Counted from the stretch's first letter, positions 46,447-57,045 are shown. The stretch is DNA of 64,000 bases from Channa striata (GCA_033026295.1 CM065178.1:25993585-26057584), one strand, 5' to 3'. A program made the numbers and translations. The notes: generated by a model not told the origin, from the letters alone.

Positions 46447-47889
46447 TTGCCAAGTACAACCATGCGAGTCATCCATACCACTTTCATACCGGATCGGTCG
46501 AGGCCCGGGTTAACAATGACCGCCACCGGTGCTGTTAACCTTCAGGGTGCCGGTGGAAATTGGACTACTGTTGGTCGAAGAAGGAGAGGAGGCAGAAGGG
46601 TTCGTGGTCAGAGAGAGAAGGGGAAAGGCAGGAGCTTAGATTTGAGAGTAGGGACTCTTAACGTTGGCACAATGACAGGGAAAGGTAGAGAGCTGGCAGA
46701 CATGATGGAGAGAAGGAAGGTAGATGTACTGTGTGTGCAAGAGACGAGGTGGAAGGGCAGCAAAGCACGTAGTATTGGAGGAGGATACAAACTGTCCTAC
46801 CATGGTGTGGATAGGAAGAGAAATGGAGTAGGAGTGATCCTGAAGGGGGAGTTTGTGGACAATGTTCTAGAGGTGAAAAGAGTCTCTGACAGGGTGATGA
46901 GCCTAAAGCTAGAAATCGAAGGTGTGATGGTGAACATAGTCAGTGGGTATGCTCCACAAGTTGGCTGTGAGTTAGAAGAGAAAGAAAGATTCTGGAGCGA
47001 GTTTGATGAGGTTGTAGAGAGTATCCCTAGAGGAGAGAGAGTAGTTGTTGGAGCAGACTTCAATGGGCATGTTGGTGAGGGGAACAGTGGTGATGAGGAG
47101 GTAATGGGCAGGTTTGGTGTAAAGGAAAGGAATCCAGAAGGACAGATGGTGGTGGACTTTGCTAAGAGGACGGAAATGGCTGTAGTCAACACTTACTTCC
47201 AGAAGAGAGAGGAACATAGAGTGACATACAAGAGTGGAGGTAGGAGTACACAGGTGGACTACATCCTATGTAGACGAGGTCATTTGAGAGAGGTTAGTGA
47301 CTGTAAAGTGGTGGTAGGAGAGAGTGTAGCCAGACAGCACCGCATGGTGGTGTGTAAGATGACTCTGGTGGTCAGGAAGAAGAAGAGAGGAAAGTCAGAA
47401 AAGAAGACCAAGTGGTGGAAGCTAAAGAATGAAGAAACTTGTGAGGAATTCAGGCAGAAGTTGAGACAGGCTTTGGGTGGTCAGGAAGAGCTTCCAGATG
47501 ACTGGGAAACTACAGCAGAGGTAATCAGGGAAACAGGTAGGACGGTGCTTGGTGTGTCATCTGGAAAGAGGAAAGAAGATAAAGACACTTGGTGGTGGAA
47601 TGAGGAAGTACAGGACTGCATCCAGAGGAAGAGGTTGGCTAAAAGGAAGTGGGATGTAGAAAGGACTGAGGAAAGTAGACAGGAGTACAAGGAAGTGCAG
47701 CACAGAGTGAAGAGGGAGGTGGAAAAGTCCAAACAGAAAGCTTACGATGAGCTGTATGACAGGTTAGACATGAAGGAAGGACAGAAGGAGAGAGTGAGAA
47801 GATGCCTGAGGAATGGAGGAGAAGCGTTCTGGTGCCGATCTTTAAGAACAAGGGTGACACGCAGAACTGTAGCAACTACAGAGGGATAA
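46447..47889 (+). CDS. RTE endonuclease ORF (apurinic-type nuclease), C-terminally broken
   Basis: A 480-codon frame. After a basic N-terminus (RRRRGGRRVRGQ) come the exonuclease-endonuclease-phosphatase motifs in order: 'LRVGTLNVGTMTGKG' (~67-81), 'VDVLCVQETRWKG' (catalytic Glu, ~92-104), 'VVVGADFNGHVG' (Asp/Asn, ~196-207), 'STQVDYILCRR' (~270-280), and an 'ARQHRMVV' block with the final His. It nicks target DNA for target-primed reverse transcription. After about residue 455 the frame leaves the RT reading frame ('CLRNGGEAFW'): the linker and first RT blocks are missing and the ORF ends at 47889. The copy cannot therefore make the normal endonuclease-RT fusion. Confidence 0.88.
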   Translation: MPSTTMRVIHTTFIPDRSRPGLTMTATGAVNLQGAGGNWTTVGRRRRGGRRVRGQREKGKGRSLDLRVGTLNVGTMTGKGRELADMMERRKVDVLCVQETRWKGSKARSIGGGYKLSYHGVDRKRNGVGVILKGEFVDNVLEVKRVSDRVMSLKLEIEGVMVNIVSGYAPQVGCELEEKERFWSEFDEVVESIPRGERVVVGADFNGHVGEGNSGDEEVMGRFGVKERNPEGQMVVDFAKRTEMAVVNTYFQKREEHRVTYKSGGRSTQVDYILCRRGHLREVSDCKVVVGESVARQHRMVVCKMTLVVRKKKRGKSEKKTKWWKLKNEETCEEFRQKLRQALGGQEELPDDWETTAEVIRETGRTVLGVSSGKRKEDKDTWWWNEEVQDCIQRKRLAKRKWDVERTEESRQEYKEVQHRVKREVEKSKQKAYDELYDRLDMKEGQKERVRRCLRNGGEAFWCRSLRTRVTRRTVATTEG

Positions 47890-49098
47890 AGCTGATGAGC
47901 CACACAATGAAGCTGTGGGAAAGAGTAGTGGAGGCCAGGCTTAGGAAGGAGGTGGAGATTTGTGAGCAGCAGTATGGTTCCATGCCCCGTAAGAGCACCA
48001 CTGACGCCATTTTCACTTTGAGGTTGTTGATGGAAAAGTACAGAGATGGTCAGAAGGAGCTGCATTGTGTCTTTGTGGATTTACAGAAGGCGTATGACAG
48101 GGTGCCGAGGGAGGAGCTGTGGTACTGTATGAGGCTGTCGGGAGTGGCAGAAGTACGTCAGAGTAGTCCAGGACATGTATGAGAGGAGCATGACGGTGGT
48201 GAGATGTGCCGTAGGTCAGACAGAGGAGTTCAAGGTGGAGGTGGGACTACACCAAGGATCGGCTTTGAGTCCCTTCTTGTTTGCTATGCTGATGGACAGG
48301 TTGACAGATGAGGTCAGACAGGAAACTCCCTGGACAATGATGTTTGCAGATGACATTGTGATTTGCAGTGAGAGTAGAGAGCAGGTGGAGGAACAGCTGG
48401 AGAGGTGGAGGTTTGCTCTGGAAAGAAGAGGTATGAAAGTCAGTCGTAGTAAGACAGAATACATGTGTGTAAACGAGAGGGAGCAAGGTAGAAGTGTGAG
48501 GTTACAGGGGGCTGAGGTGAAGAAGGTGCAGGAGTTTAAGTACTTGGGGTCAACAGTTCAGTGTGATGGGGAGTGTGGAAAAGGGGTGAAGAGGCGAGTT
48601 CAGGCAGGTTGGAATGGGTGGAGGAAAGTGTCAGGAGTGTTGTGTGACAGAAGAGTGTCAGCAAGACTCAAAGGAAAGGTGTACAGGACAGTGGTGAGAC
48701 CAGCTCTGCTCCATGGGTTAGAGACAGTAGCAGTGAGAAAGAGACAAGAGGCAGAGATGGAAGCAGCAGAGATGAAGATGTTGAGGTTCTCCTTAGGAGT
48801 GACAAGGTTGGACAGAATAAGGAACGAGTTCATCAGAGGGACAGCGCACGTTGCCTGTGTTAGCAACAAAGTCAGAGAGGCCAGACTGAGATGGTTTGGA
48901 CATGTGCAGAGGAGGGATAGTGAATATATTGGTAGAAGGATGTTGGAGATGGAGCTGCCAGGCAAGAGGGCGAGAGGACGACCAAGGAGGAGATATATGG
49001 ATGTCCTAACAGAGGACATGAGGTTAGCTGGTGTCAGAGAGGAAGATGCCCAGGATAGAGTGAGGTGGAAAAGGATGATTCGCTGTGGCGACCCCTGA
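47802..49098 (+). pseudogene. RTE reverse transcriptase, frame-broken
   Basis: Frame 47802-48182 carries 'MPEEWRRSVLVPIFKNKGD', 'NYRGIKLMSHTMKLWERVVE', 'CVFVDLQKAYDRVPREELW' (catalytic Asp). Frame 48175-49098 carries 'VGLHQGSALSPFLFAMLMDR', 'TMMFADDIVICSE' (the FADD catalytic motif), then thumb and C-terminal parts ending 'DRVRWKRMIRCGDP'. A one-base-type shift near 48155-48180 separates the two, and the RT is also out of frame with the endonuclease. Both catalytic aspartate motifs are present, so the loss is recent. Confidence 0.88.
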
Positions 49099-49194
49099 TG
49101 GGAAAAGCCGAAAGAGAAGTAGTAGATGTGTGTCTACAGACAGCAATGAGCTGTCACAGCACATTTAGATCCAGACGGGGAATAATACAGAAGT

Positions 49195-49262
49195 AGATAA
49201 GATAAGATAAGATAAGATTATTAAGATAAGACTTTATTAATCCCACAGTGGGGAAATTGTTG
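49195..49262 (+). repeat. (GATAA)n tract with fish repeat tail
   Basis: GATAAGATAAGATAAGATAAG followed by ACTTTATTAATCCCACAGTG and GGGAAATTG, a common fish repeat end found next to pentanucleotide arrays. Lies in the copy B intron just after the RTE element. Confidence 0.7.
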
Positions 49263-49527
49263 TGTTTTTAGCAGCCATAGACAAGGAACACAGAATCTGC
49301 ACAGAAGTAGGTCATATTTTTCTGAAACCTGTGGCTTAATTTATTACCAATGTTTTAAACTGAATAACCCACAAATTCACAAAGACTCGCTGGGAGCAAC
49401 TGCCAACTGGGTGCAACCCAAACACCTATGTTTTTTTGGTCAGTGTGAATTTATTAAATCTGAAACTGCAGTAAGCGTCTACAAAACACAAACAGTAGGC
49501 AGATTAGTGTAAAGTTGGACAACCTCA

Positions 49528-50202
49528 ATTCCAAAGAAGTTGGGAGGATATACGTGCAATGACTTGTAAATCTCATCAAACCATATTTTATTCACAATTC
49601 AACATAAACATATCAGATTTAATGGACAATATCAGCTCATTTTGAATTTGATGGCAGGAATAAGAGGGTGATGTTTACCATTGTGTAGCATCCCCTCTAC
49701 TTTTAACAACTGTCTATAAATCTTGGGGAAGTGAGGAGACCAGTTGCTGGAGTTTTAGGAGAAGAATGTTGTTATGTTCTTGTGTGATGCAGGATTCTAG
49801 CTGCTCGACAGTCCTGGGCCTTTGTCGCCAGGTTTTTTCATTTTATGATGCGCCAAATGTTTTTTGTTGGTGAAAGGTCTGGACTGCAGATAGACCAGTT
49901 CAGCACCCGGACTCTTCCCCTGCGAAGCCATAATCTCCATAATGCTCAATTCACATCCAGTCATGTTACTGACCTGTTGCCCATTAACTTAATTAGTTGT
50001 CAAATGCTCCTCCATTTGTTGTGCCTCTTCCAACTTTTTTGTCTTGCTACCATCAAATTCAAAATGAGCTAATACTTCCCATAAAATCAACATCTGATAT
50101 GTTGTTTATGTTGTATTGAGAATAAAACATGGGTTGATGAGATTTGCAAATCAATGCATTGTGTTTTCATTTATTTTTTACTCATCCAACTTTTTGGGAA
50201 TA
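49528..50202. mobile_element. Non-autonomous DNA transposon with terminal inverted repeats
   Basis: The left end ATTCCAAAGAAGTTGG is mirrored by CCAACTTTTTGGGAAT at the right end (50186-50201). Subterminal TTGTAAATCTCATCAAACCATATTTTATTCA-like sequence at the left is mirrored by AAAACATGGGTTGATGAGATTTGCAAA at the right, so the inverted repeats are about 70 bp. The interior has no transposase. The family is widespread in fish; superfamily not assigned. Confidence 0.72.
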
Positions 50203-50347
50203 GCATTTATATAATGCTACTCCACCGGTGGTAAGCCTGTTGTTTTACTTCCTATTTCTCTCTGCTGATTAACTGCAGCTATTTTACCTTAGTGTTCTTA
50301 CATAAGTGATTTCCCTGCATGAAGACTGCATCTATTATACAAACACC

Positions 50348-51096
50348 CAGAGCAGGTGGAGGAACAGCTGGAGAGGTGGAGGTTTGCTCTGGAAAGAAGA
50401 GGCATGAAAGTCAGTCGTAGTAAGACAGAATACATGTGTGTAAACGAGAGCGATCCAGGTAGAAGTGTGAGGTTACAGGGGGCTGAGGTGAAGAAGGTGC
50501 AGGAGTTTAAGTACTTGGGGTCAACAGTTCAGTGTGATGGGGAGTGTGGAAAAGAGGTGAAGAGGCCAGTGCAGGCGGGTTGGAGTGGGTGAAGGAAAGT
50601 GTCAGGAGTGTTGTGTGACAGAAGAGTGTCAGCAAGACTCAAAGGAAAGGTGTACAGGACAGTGGTGAGACCAGCTCTGCTCTATGGGTTAGAGACAGTA
50701 GCAGTGAGAAAGAGACAAGAGGCAGAGATGGAAGCAGCAGAGATGAAGATGTTGAGGTTCTCCTTAGGAGTGACAAGGTTGGACAGAATTAGGAACGAGT
50801 TCATCAGAGGGACAGCGCACGTTGCCTGTGTTAGCAACAAAGTCAGAGAGGCCAGATTGAGATGGTTTGGACATGTGCAGAGGAGGGACAGTGAATATAT
50901 TGGTAGAAGGATGTTGGAGATGGAGCTGCCAGGCAAGAGGGCGAGAGGACGACCAAGGAGGAGATATATGGATGTTCTAACAGAGGACATGAGGTTAGCT
51001 GGTGTCAGAGTGGAAGATGCCCAGGATAGAGTAAAGTGGAAAAGGATGATTCGCTGTGGCGACCCCTAATGGGAAAAGCCGAAAGAGTAGTAGTAG
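50348..51096 (+). mobile_element. 5'-truncated RTE LINE with 14-bp target duplication
   Basis: Flanking repeats ATTATACAAACACC at 50334-50347 and 51097-51110. The element matches the last ~750 bp of the RTE at 46.4 kb: 'VEEQLERWRFALERRGMKVS' to 'WKRMIRCGDP', then GGGAAAAGCCGAAAGAGTAG. One in-frame stop at 50590 splits it into two ORFs. The match to the long copy is very close, so both are young. Confidence 0.93.
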
Positions 51097-51110
51097 ATTA
51101 TACAAACACC

Positions 51111-53178
51111 TGCCCTCTGGAATAATAAAACTAGCTAACTTTAACTAAAGTCAAATTCACCCAATCTCCTCTGACTTGTTCATTGTGTCACATGTTTAGT
51201 TTTTCCTCAGCCTCCTTTAGTGATAACGGTACTTGTAATAAGTGTAGGGTTATTGCAGCTTTGGAGGCGAGGCTCTTGAAATTGGAAGTACGGTTCCGCA
51301 CCATGAAAAATAATCCAGCTCGTCAGGCCCCGGTAACTGGTGCGGACCAACCTAGCATAGCTACTGTTAGCTGTTCCCCCTTCAGTACCCGAGCAGCCGG
51401 GAAGCCTGGCCTGGTCGTAAGTGATCTAATGATAGCTCACCACCAGCCAGTTCACGTTTCTAATCAATTTTCCCACTTAGCGACACACCCGCTGAGGAAC
51501 AAACTCTGGTAATTGGCGACTCCATAGTCAGAAACATGAAGTTAGAGACGCCAGCCGCCATAGTCGAATGTTACCCTGGGGCCAGAGCGGGCGACATCGA
51601 ATCCTATTTCAAACTCCTGTCTAAGGATAAACGTAGATATAATAAGATTATTATTCATGCAGGAGCAAATGATGTCCGATTAAGTATGTTGCTATTATGG
51701 TTTTAGCACCATTTCCTGTCTCTGCTTTGATTTTGACTTCAGGGCTTCCTGTCTCATCAACAGTTCAACAGTTCTAATTCTACCTCCACAATCAACATCA
51801 TTGATTTCACGTGTGTTCCCTGTTCTATTTTAGCAGCCCTGTCTTTCTGTCACGTTGCCGGATTTACTGATCACACTGCATCTACTCTTCGGCTCTTTAT
51901 CACTGACTGAACGTTTTGGTACTGACCCTGTGGACTTTGTTTCAGTTACCGGATCAGCCTCTGCTCTCCCTCTGGATACTATTCTCTGGATCTCTAGTGA
52001 AGCCCATCAAAACTTCGTGCACCTATTTGCATGAATAAATCTATAATTCTTATTCAGAGTTCTGTTTTTTAATAGGTACCTGCTATTTATTAGGTGTGCT
52101 TGAGCAAAGTCATCCTGTCGACCCTCCCAAGTCATATTAACTATCATGTTCCTAGAAGCTCAGGCCGAGGTGGAGGAGTAGCAGCAATATATCACTCAAG
52201 CTTACCAATAAACCCTAGACCTAAACATAGTTATAACTCATTTGAGAGTCTTACTCTGAGACTTTCAGTCCCAATTTGGAAAACTCAAAATTCACTCGTA
52301 TTTGTTATCGTGTATCGTCCTCCAGTCCCTTATTCTGAATTTTTGACTGAATTCTCAGATTTTCTAGCCGACTTAGTGCTTAGTCCAGATAAAGTCGTCA
52401 TAGTGGGCGATTTTAACATTCATGTAGATGCTGACAGTAACTCCCTCAACACGGCATTTACTTCATTATTAGATTCAATTGGTTTCTCTCAAATTGTAAA
52501 TGAACCCACTCACTGTTTTAGTCACACCCTAGACCTTGTCCTTGCATACGGCATTGAAATTGATAAACTAACACTATTTCCTCATAATTCTGTTCTCTCT
52601 GACTATTTCCTAATAACATTTGAATTTAGTTTATTGGACTACACAGCAGCTACAAAGAAGTTCTGCTTCAGTAGGTGTTTATCTGAAAACACTGTGAACA
52701 AATTTAAGGAAATGATCCCTTCATCATTTACTTCAACATGTACCGATATAACTGTGTCACGAAAACTAGAAAGGAATCAAACCTCTACTTAAAAAACCTT
52801 TTCTGGATCCAGGTGTCTTAGCCAATTACAGACCAATATCCAATCTCCCCTTTATTTCTAAAATACTTGAAAAAGTAGTTGTAAAGCAATTATGTGACCA
52901 CCTGCGCAGAAACGACTCGTTTGAAGAATTTCAGTCAGGATTTAGAGTTCATCATAGCACAGAAACCGCACTGATTAAAGTCACCAACGATCTTCTTCTG
53001 GCTTCAGATAACGGACTTGTCTCTATACTAGTTCTGCTAGATCTTAGTGCTGCATTTGACACCATTGATCACAGAATATTATTACAGAGACTAGAACATG
53101 TTATTGGGATTAAAGGAACAGCACTAAATTGGTTTAAATCATATCTATTGATGCTACATAAATAAAGTTGAATTGAAT
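51111..53178 (+). mobile_element. L2-type LINE with internal deletions; ORF1 has zinc finger and SGNH-like esterase segment
   Basis: ORF1 (51183-51512, then another frame) gives 'CHMFSFSSASFSDNGTCNKC' (CxxC-type finger), a short helical stretch 'ALEARLLKLEVRF', then 'TLVIGDSIVRNM' and 'IIIHAGANDVR'. These are the GDS and GxND blocks of SGNH esterases known from ORF1 of L2/CR1 LINEs. ORF2 endonuclease starts at 52094 ('GRGGGVAAIYHSS', 'VVIVGDFNIHVD', 'THTLDLV'-like). RT pieces at 52790-53140 include 'NYRPISNLPFISKILEKVV' and 'LLDLSAAFDTIDHRILLQRL'. The FADD core and C-terminus are deleted. The 3' end is ACATAAATAAAGTTGAATTG. It fills copy B intron space. Confidence 0.82.
51685..52076 (+). repeat. 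LTR-like insertion inside the L2 LINE
   Basis: Interrupts the LINE between the ORF1 SGNH segment and the endonuclease. It has a GAATAAATC polyadenylation-like signal at 52033 followed by TTATTCAGAGTTCTG, similar in layout to the R/U5 end of the 9.6-kb solo LTR (AATAAAGAC...CAGTTCTGTG). Ends and target duplication were not resolved. Confidence 0.4.
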
Positions 53179-53230
53179 ATTTGTCCTATAAAACATATAA
53201 ATCAAACAATTGTTCATGCATCAGTTGTTT

Positions 53231-53694
53231 TCAATATAAATAATAATCTTGAACAGTTCTAAAAGGATCCAAGTTGACATGAACTGCTCCCTCAGGTTTC
53301 AGGCTTCCGTGACCACTGGGTAAATCAGACTTTGTGTCCACAACTACATCACAGTCTTCACGATCTCCCTCGTTCTCCTTCACTATTCGACCCATGAGTG
53401 TTAACAGTTCTTGACGCTCAAGGTTTTTTTGCCACGACAACTTGTGTTTACATTTCCTGATCAAGTCTAACACAGGTTTCTACATATTCTCTCAGTCTGT
53501 TTTCAGAAATATCAGGAACTAGCAGATCTGGGGTGTTGATGAGAACTATGTTTTTCCTTTAGCTGTCCACTGATTTTTTCGACAATCAACTGGTTCTTTC
53601 TCAGTGTCGAACACAGTTTCTCCCAGTATTAGGTTTCCCACTGAGCTCCTCTGAAACCAGCTGTTCCCCAGCAGAACAAGCCTCAGGTCAGAAA
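53231..53694 (-). pseudogene. Copy B AIG1-1 exon, decayed
   Basis: Acceptor ATTCCAG (53695) and start SDLRLVLLGNSWFQRSSVGN match AIG1-1 of copies A, C and D. The frame then breaks near 'TEKEPVD'. The middle of the domain, including the conserved 'GPHVFLLVL' box, is deleted. The end ('RKCKHKLSWQKNLERQELL...VHVNLDPFRT', 53473-53260) is open, but the GTAGGT donor is replaced by GTTCAAG. The 33- and 48-nt exons that should follow were not found; LINE sequence occupies that space. If transcribed, copy B may skip from the linker exon to AIG1-2, which keeps frame. Confidence 0.8.
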
Positions 53695-53894
53695 CTGGAA
53701 TCGCAACAATAAATTTGTATAGACTTTCTAAAAGAAGTAAACATCTGTTTATGTGTATAAAGCCAATGAGGAAGCCACAGTTTTAAGGTCCATATTTTAG
53801 CTGTTAGTTTCCATATATTGACTTCGTATCCTCCACATATAAACACTGTGATTGTAGATGTTAATATTCAGAGACTTAATTTACTTTAACTCAC

Positions 53895-53948
53895 AATGAG
53901 GTAGCAGGTAAGGAAAGCTGCTGCTGCGCTTCAGTGGTTGTGTATAGA
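53895..53948 (-). CDS. gimap8-like: Copy B linker exon (54 nt)
   Basis: Acceptor TGACAG, donor CATT|GTGAGT, phase 1-1, encoding VYTQPLKRSSSFPYLLPH. It shares RSSS-x3-L-(L/P)PH with copies D and E. Confidence 0.72.
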
Positions 53949-54518
53949 CTGTCACTGTGAGGACAAAGAACAGGGATTTAGTCAGATATTCATATAAAAT
54001 CTTCAAAATAAAACTGTTTCTGGAAGATAATGTTGCTGTTGACTGTTCTGTATTTTTTTAAACTGTCAAGAAAAACTGATGGTAATGACAACACTAAGTT
54101 TCATTATATAGATTCAGGTGTTAGCAAACCTGGAGTCCAGTCAATGAAACCAGGATGGTAAGCAGGATTAGCTGAAATGAGGGTTGACATATATAGTGGG
54201 ACACCACGAAGGAAAGCACTTTTCTCCAAAAACAGCACTGCAGCCCCCCTGAGGTCTGCACAGAACCATCATGACACTCTGGAAAATCTACTTCTTCTAT
54301 GAGTCATTATTTTTTCTAAGTAATTGACTTTAAATGCCTTGATTATTTAGCCTCATCCATAGTCTTGCTGGATGCCTCTGACCACATCCATAAATCATTT
54401 AATCTGGTGTTTACCACCCACATCAACATACACTATTAGAACCTGCTGATCTGAGGCAGTTTTATTGGTACAAGCAGATGTTACAGGACCCGGACTATCA
54501 TAGTCCGAATTCACTTAC

Positions 54519-54563
54519 CTTGTTCTGAAGTCGCCATAATGTCGATTTACTGGAGACCAACAG
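54519..54563 (-). CDS. gimap8-like: Copy B first coding exon (ATG exon)
   Basis: Acceptor CTCCAG|CTGTTGG; ATG at 54537, coding MATSEQ plus one base, then donor CAAG|GTAAGT. Same layout as copies C, D and E. Confidence 0.78.
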
Positions 54564-54687
54564 CTGGAGCAAGAGAAAAGTGCAAAATATTATTTACTGC
54601 CTTAAAGTGACAGCAGGAGTATTCTTAAGACACAGAGTAGGAACTAGTGTAGGAAGTGCAGCACGTTCCTTTACATTACACAACCAC

Positions 54688-54718
54688 AACATCATCATCA
54701 TCATCATCATCATCATCT
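54688..54718. repeat. (ATC)n microsatellite
   Basis: Nine or so ATC units in the first intron of copy B. Confidence 0.9.
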
Positions 54719-55039
54719 TAACAATTACAACTTGTTTTACCGGTATGTCTTCTGTAACTTGTTGTACATTTTTATTTAGAGCTAATGAAAACCTTAAAGT
54801 ACAAATAAAAGTCCTAAAGTGGCAAGTGACTTAGTCAAAAAATAAAAATTGTTCACCTGGCAAAAAGGGTCCAACAGTGAAGCTCACATCCGGGGATGGT
54901 GACAGAGAGGCAAAGGGAAGGTTGTAGAGTTTCCAGACACCGAGTCGTCACTGCAGAGTCACTTTTATACTTAAAAAACAAAACAACTTCTTGAAAGCTC
55001 ATAAAAACATAAAAACACGACATTAATTCTACTTTGTCT

Positions 55040-55136
55040 TAGTCTCCCATTGAAACCCATTCAACAGCAGGGATTCAAACCGGGGACTTGGTAGCTATGA
55101 GGTGGCAGCGCTAACCACTGCACATCTGTGCTGCCT
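55040..55136 (-). repeat. tRNA-derived SINE (minus)
   Basis: The minus strand reads GGCAGCACAG...GCAGTGGTTAGCGCTGCC, a box-A region, then CCCCGGTTTGAATCCCTGC, a clear box B. This is a typical fish SINE head, in the first intron of copy B. Confidence 0.75.
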
Positions 55137-55139
55137 TTG

Positions 55140-56170
55140 TCTCACATACTTTAAAGCTTTATTATTGTCTCTCTGTTGTGTATTCAGTGACAGTGGGTCG
55201 TAGTAATACTGCTGTGCTGCATAAAACTTTATTAAATTGTTTAAGGCAAAGCATGAGTTAGTTAGAGTAACATTAGATTTGTTCACATTGACAGCATTAA
55301 CACAATTAGAAACAGAGAGAGAAGAAAATGACAGAACCTGGTTCCGCGTCACTGGTAACCACCAGTTATTAAGATGGACTGAGCTAAGATCACTCTGACC
55401 GTGTTTACTCACAGAAACCAGCTTCATCTCAAAATGATGTCACATGAGATGAAGTGAAACCAGCTTTCCAGAAAAAAACAAGAGCTGGTTTTAGGGTAAA
55501 AAACTAATTCTCTCATTGAATTGTCTCATTCAGCCATAAAGAACATAAGTCACCAGTGTTTGAATCTGCGCTGGCTCCTTCTGATTCAAATCTCTGACTT
55601 TCAACTACAGACTCCAAAGCACCTTTCTTACTGAGCCTCCCTCGTCCAGGTCGACAGTGTCTAAGTGTCTCATCACCACACAGCAAAAGACCCCAAGCAG
55701 AAGTCTCAGCTCAATGCTCACAGTTCTTAGGAATTTAAATAACTAAAACATATTTATTTTATCTATCTGTTTCTATCTGTTACACTTCACAAATCTTCTC
55801 ACAGAACTTTAAATATTTCACCATGACTTTTTGCTGCTTTGTTCGTCACCTATAAGTCACTCTGGTTCCAGTCATCTCCAAAATGACCAAATCTAAACGT
55901 TACATGATATTTCACGTTAATTATTAAATCCTGTCTTGTGTTTGGCGGCGGCACGAGCCGATTTCCTGTGATTCCGCGCCCACGCGCCTCCACACTGAAT
56001 AGCTGCACTTCCGGGTTCGACCAAACGCCCGTTTTTAAATACGTAAAAAAGACGAACCGCTGCCGAGAACAACATGCAGCAGCTGGAATAAGACACAGTC
56101 CAGATGCTGCAGGGTCACGTTCAAGCTTAAAGCTCGGACGGTCGTTTTCGGACTAACTGAAAAATCCGTG
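55140..56170. other. Copy B first intron, nothing further recognised
   Basis: Holds only short ORFs, including a 110-codon minus-strand frame at 55427-55095 with no recognisable domain or splice context. Confidence 0.45.
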
Positions 56171-56177
56171 AACTCAC

Positions 56178-56342
56178 TGAAATCTCTGGATCAAAATGAT
56201 TTTTAATTCAATAAGCAGTTAGACTGATTTCTTACCAAAGGCCACCGATGAACTCATGTTTAATCCGTCACTTTAACGAGTTTATCTTCACGCACCTGAG
56301 GAATTTCGTCCTGCGTCACAGAGCGACGACAAAAGTGAAAGT
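56178..56342 (-). promoter_or_regulatory. Copy B promoter/noncoding exon 1 with IRF-like box
   Basis: Donor TTTCA|GTGAGTTCACGG at 56178 matches the copy C donor context (GTGAGTTCACGG). AAGTGAAAGT is at 56333-56342 on the plus strand, 155 bp upstream. The box and spacing match copies C and F. Regulation by IRF/interferon is inferred. Confidence 0.55.
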
Positions 56343-57045
56343 AATTCAGACGAAACTGACGTACGGAAGCCCACAGCAACCAGAACATATTAGTCTATGA
56401 ATACGGAAAAGCTCATCTATATTTAACATAATAAATACATCAGGCGGTGTTAACATACAAATAGTTCTGTATTTATAAAAAAAATCATTATTAGTAATTT
56501 AATTAGGTAACTAATGTGACTCCGGTAAAACTGAGGCATCATTATAAAACATGAAATTTACATCAAGTATTAACAGAACCCACAAAGTGAAGCAGATCTG
56601 AAGGAGAGAAGCTCTAAATCCAACTTGAGCTCATTAGAAAATGTCGGAGCTTCACCTGCTGATAGAACAGGAAACAGGTTCTGCAGGTGGAGACGTGAAC
56701 CAAGTTCTGAACACTGTGTTTACCTGATAAAGACACAGAACAAACCGTTAAAGATTCATCAGGAACAGACATCAACGACATTCATCAACCTGTTAATTCT
56801 TCATTAGCTGACGCGTAGTTAAAATTCTATTCATGTTTCTGCAATAATTATATCACTGACAGTTGGGATTTACCAGCTGCAGGAAAAGCAACTAATGATC
56901 TTATTTCATTCATATTACAAAAATACTTTTATCTTATTTCAAACAGGATAAAGATCAATAACAATAATAATAATTATTATTATTTAAAAATATCTCTCTC
57001 TCCATCTCTTTGTAACCTGGTCTGGTTTTTAGACCTTTATATGAG

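Larger units (their letters stand above)
46350..49125 (+). mobile_element. RTE-type LINE, near full length, 17-bp target duplication
   Basis: Flanked by ATGTGTGTCTACAGACA at 46333-46349 and 49126-49142. The element begins ATCTAGCCACAGGGGTTG, encodes an endonuclease ORF and a broken RT, and ends GGGAAAAGCCGAAAGAGAAGTAGTAG, the GTA-repeat tail of RTE elements. It is antisense to copy B, in the intron before AIG1-2. Copies A and E have the uninterrupted intron sequence (ACAG(A/G)CAGTAATGA-like) and serve as empty sites. Confidence 0.92.

Noticed and set aside
46797..49019. Long minus-strand ORFs within the RTE element
   Set aside because: Antisense shadows of the endonuclease and RT; they contain no recognisable domain.
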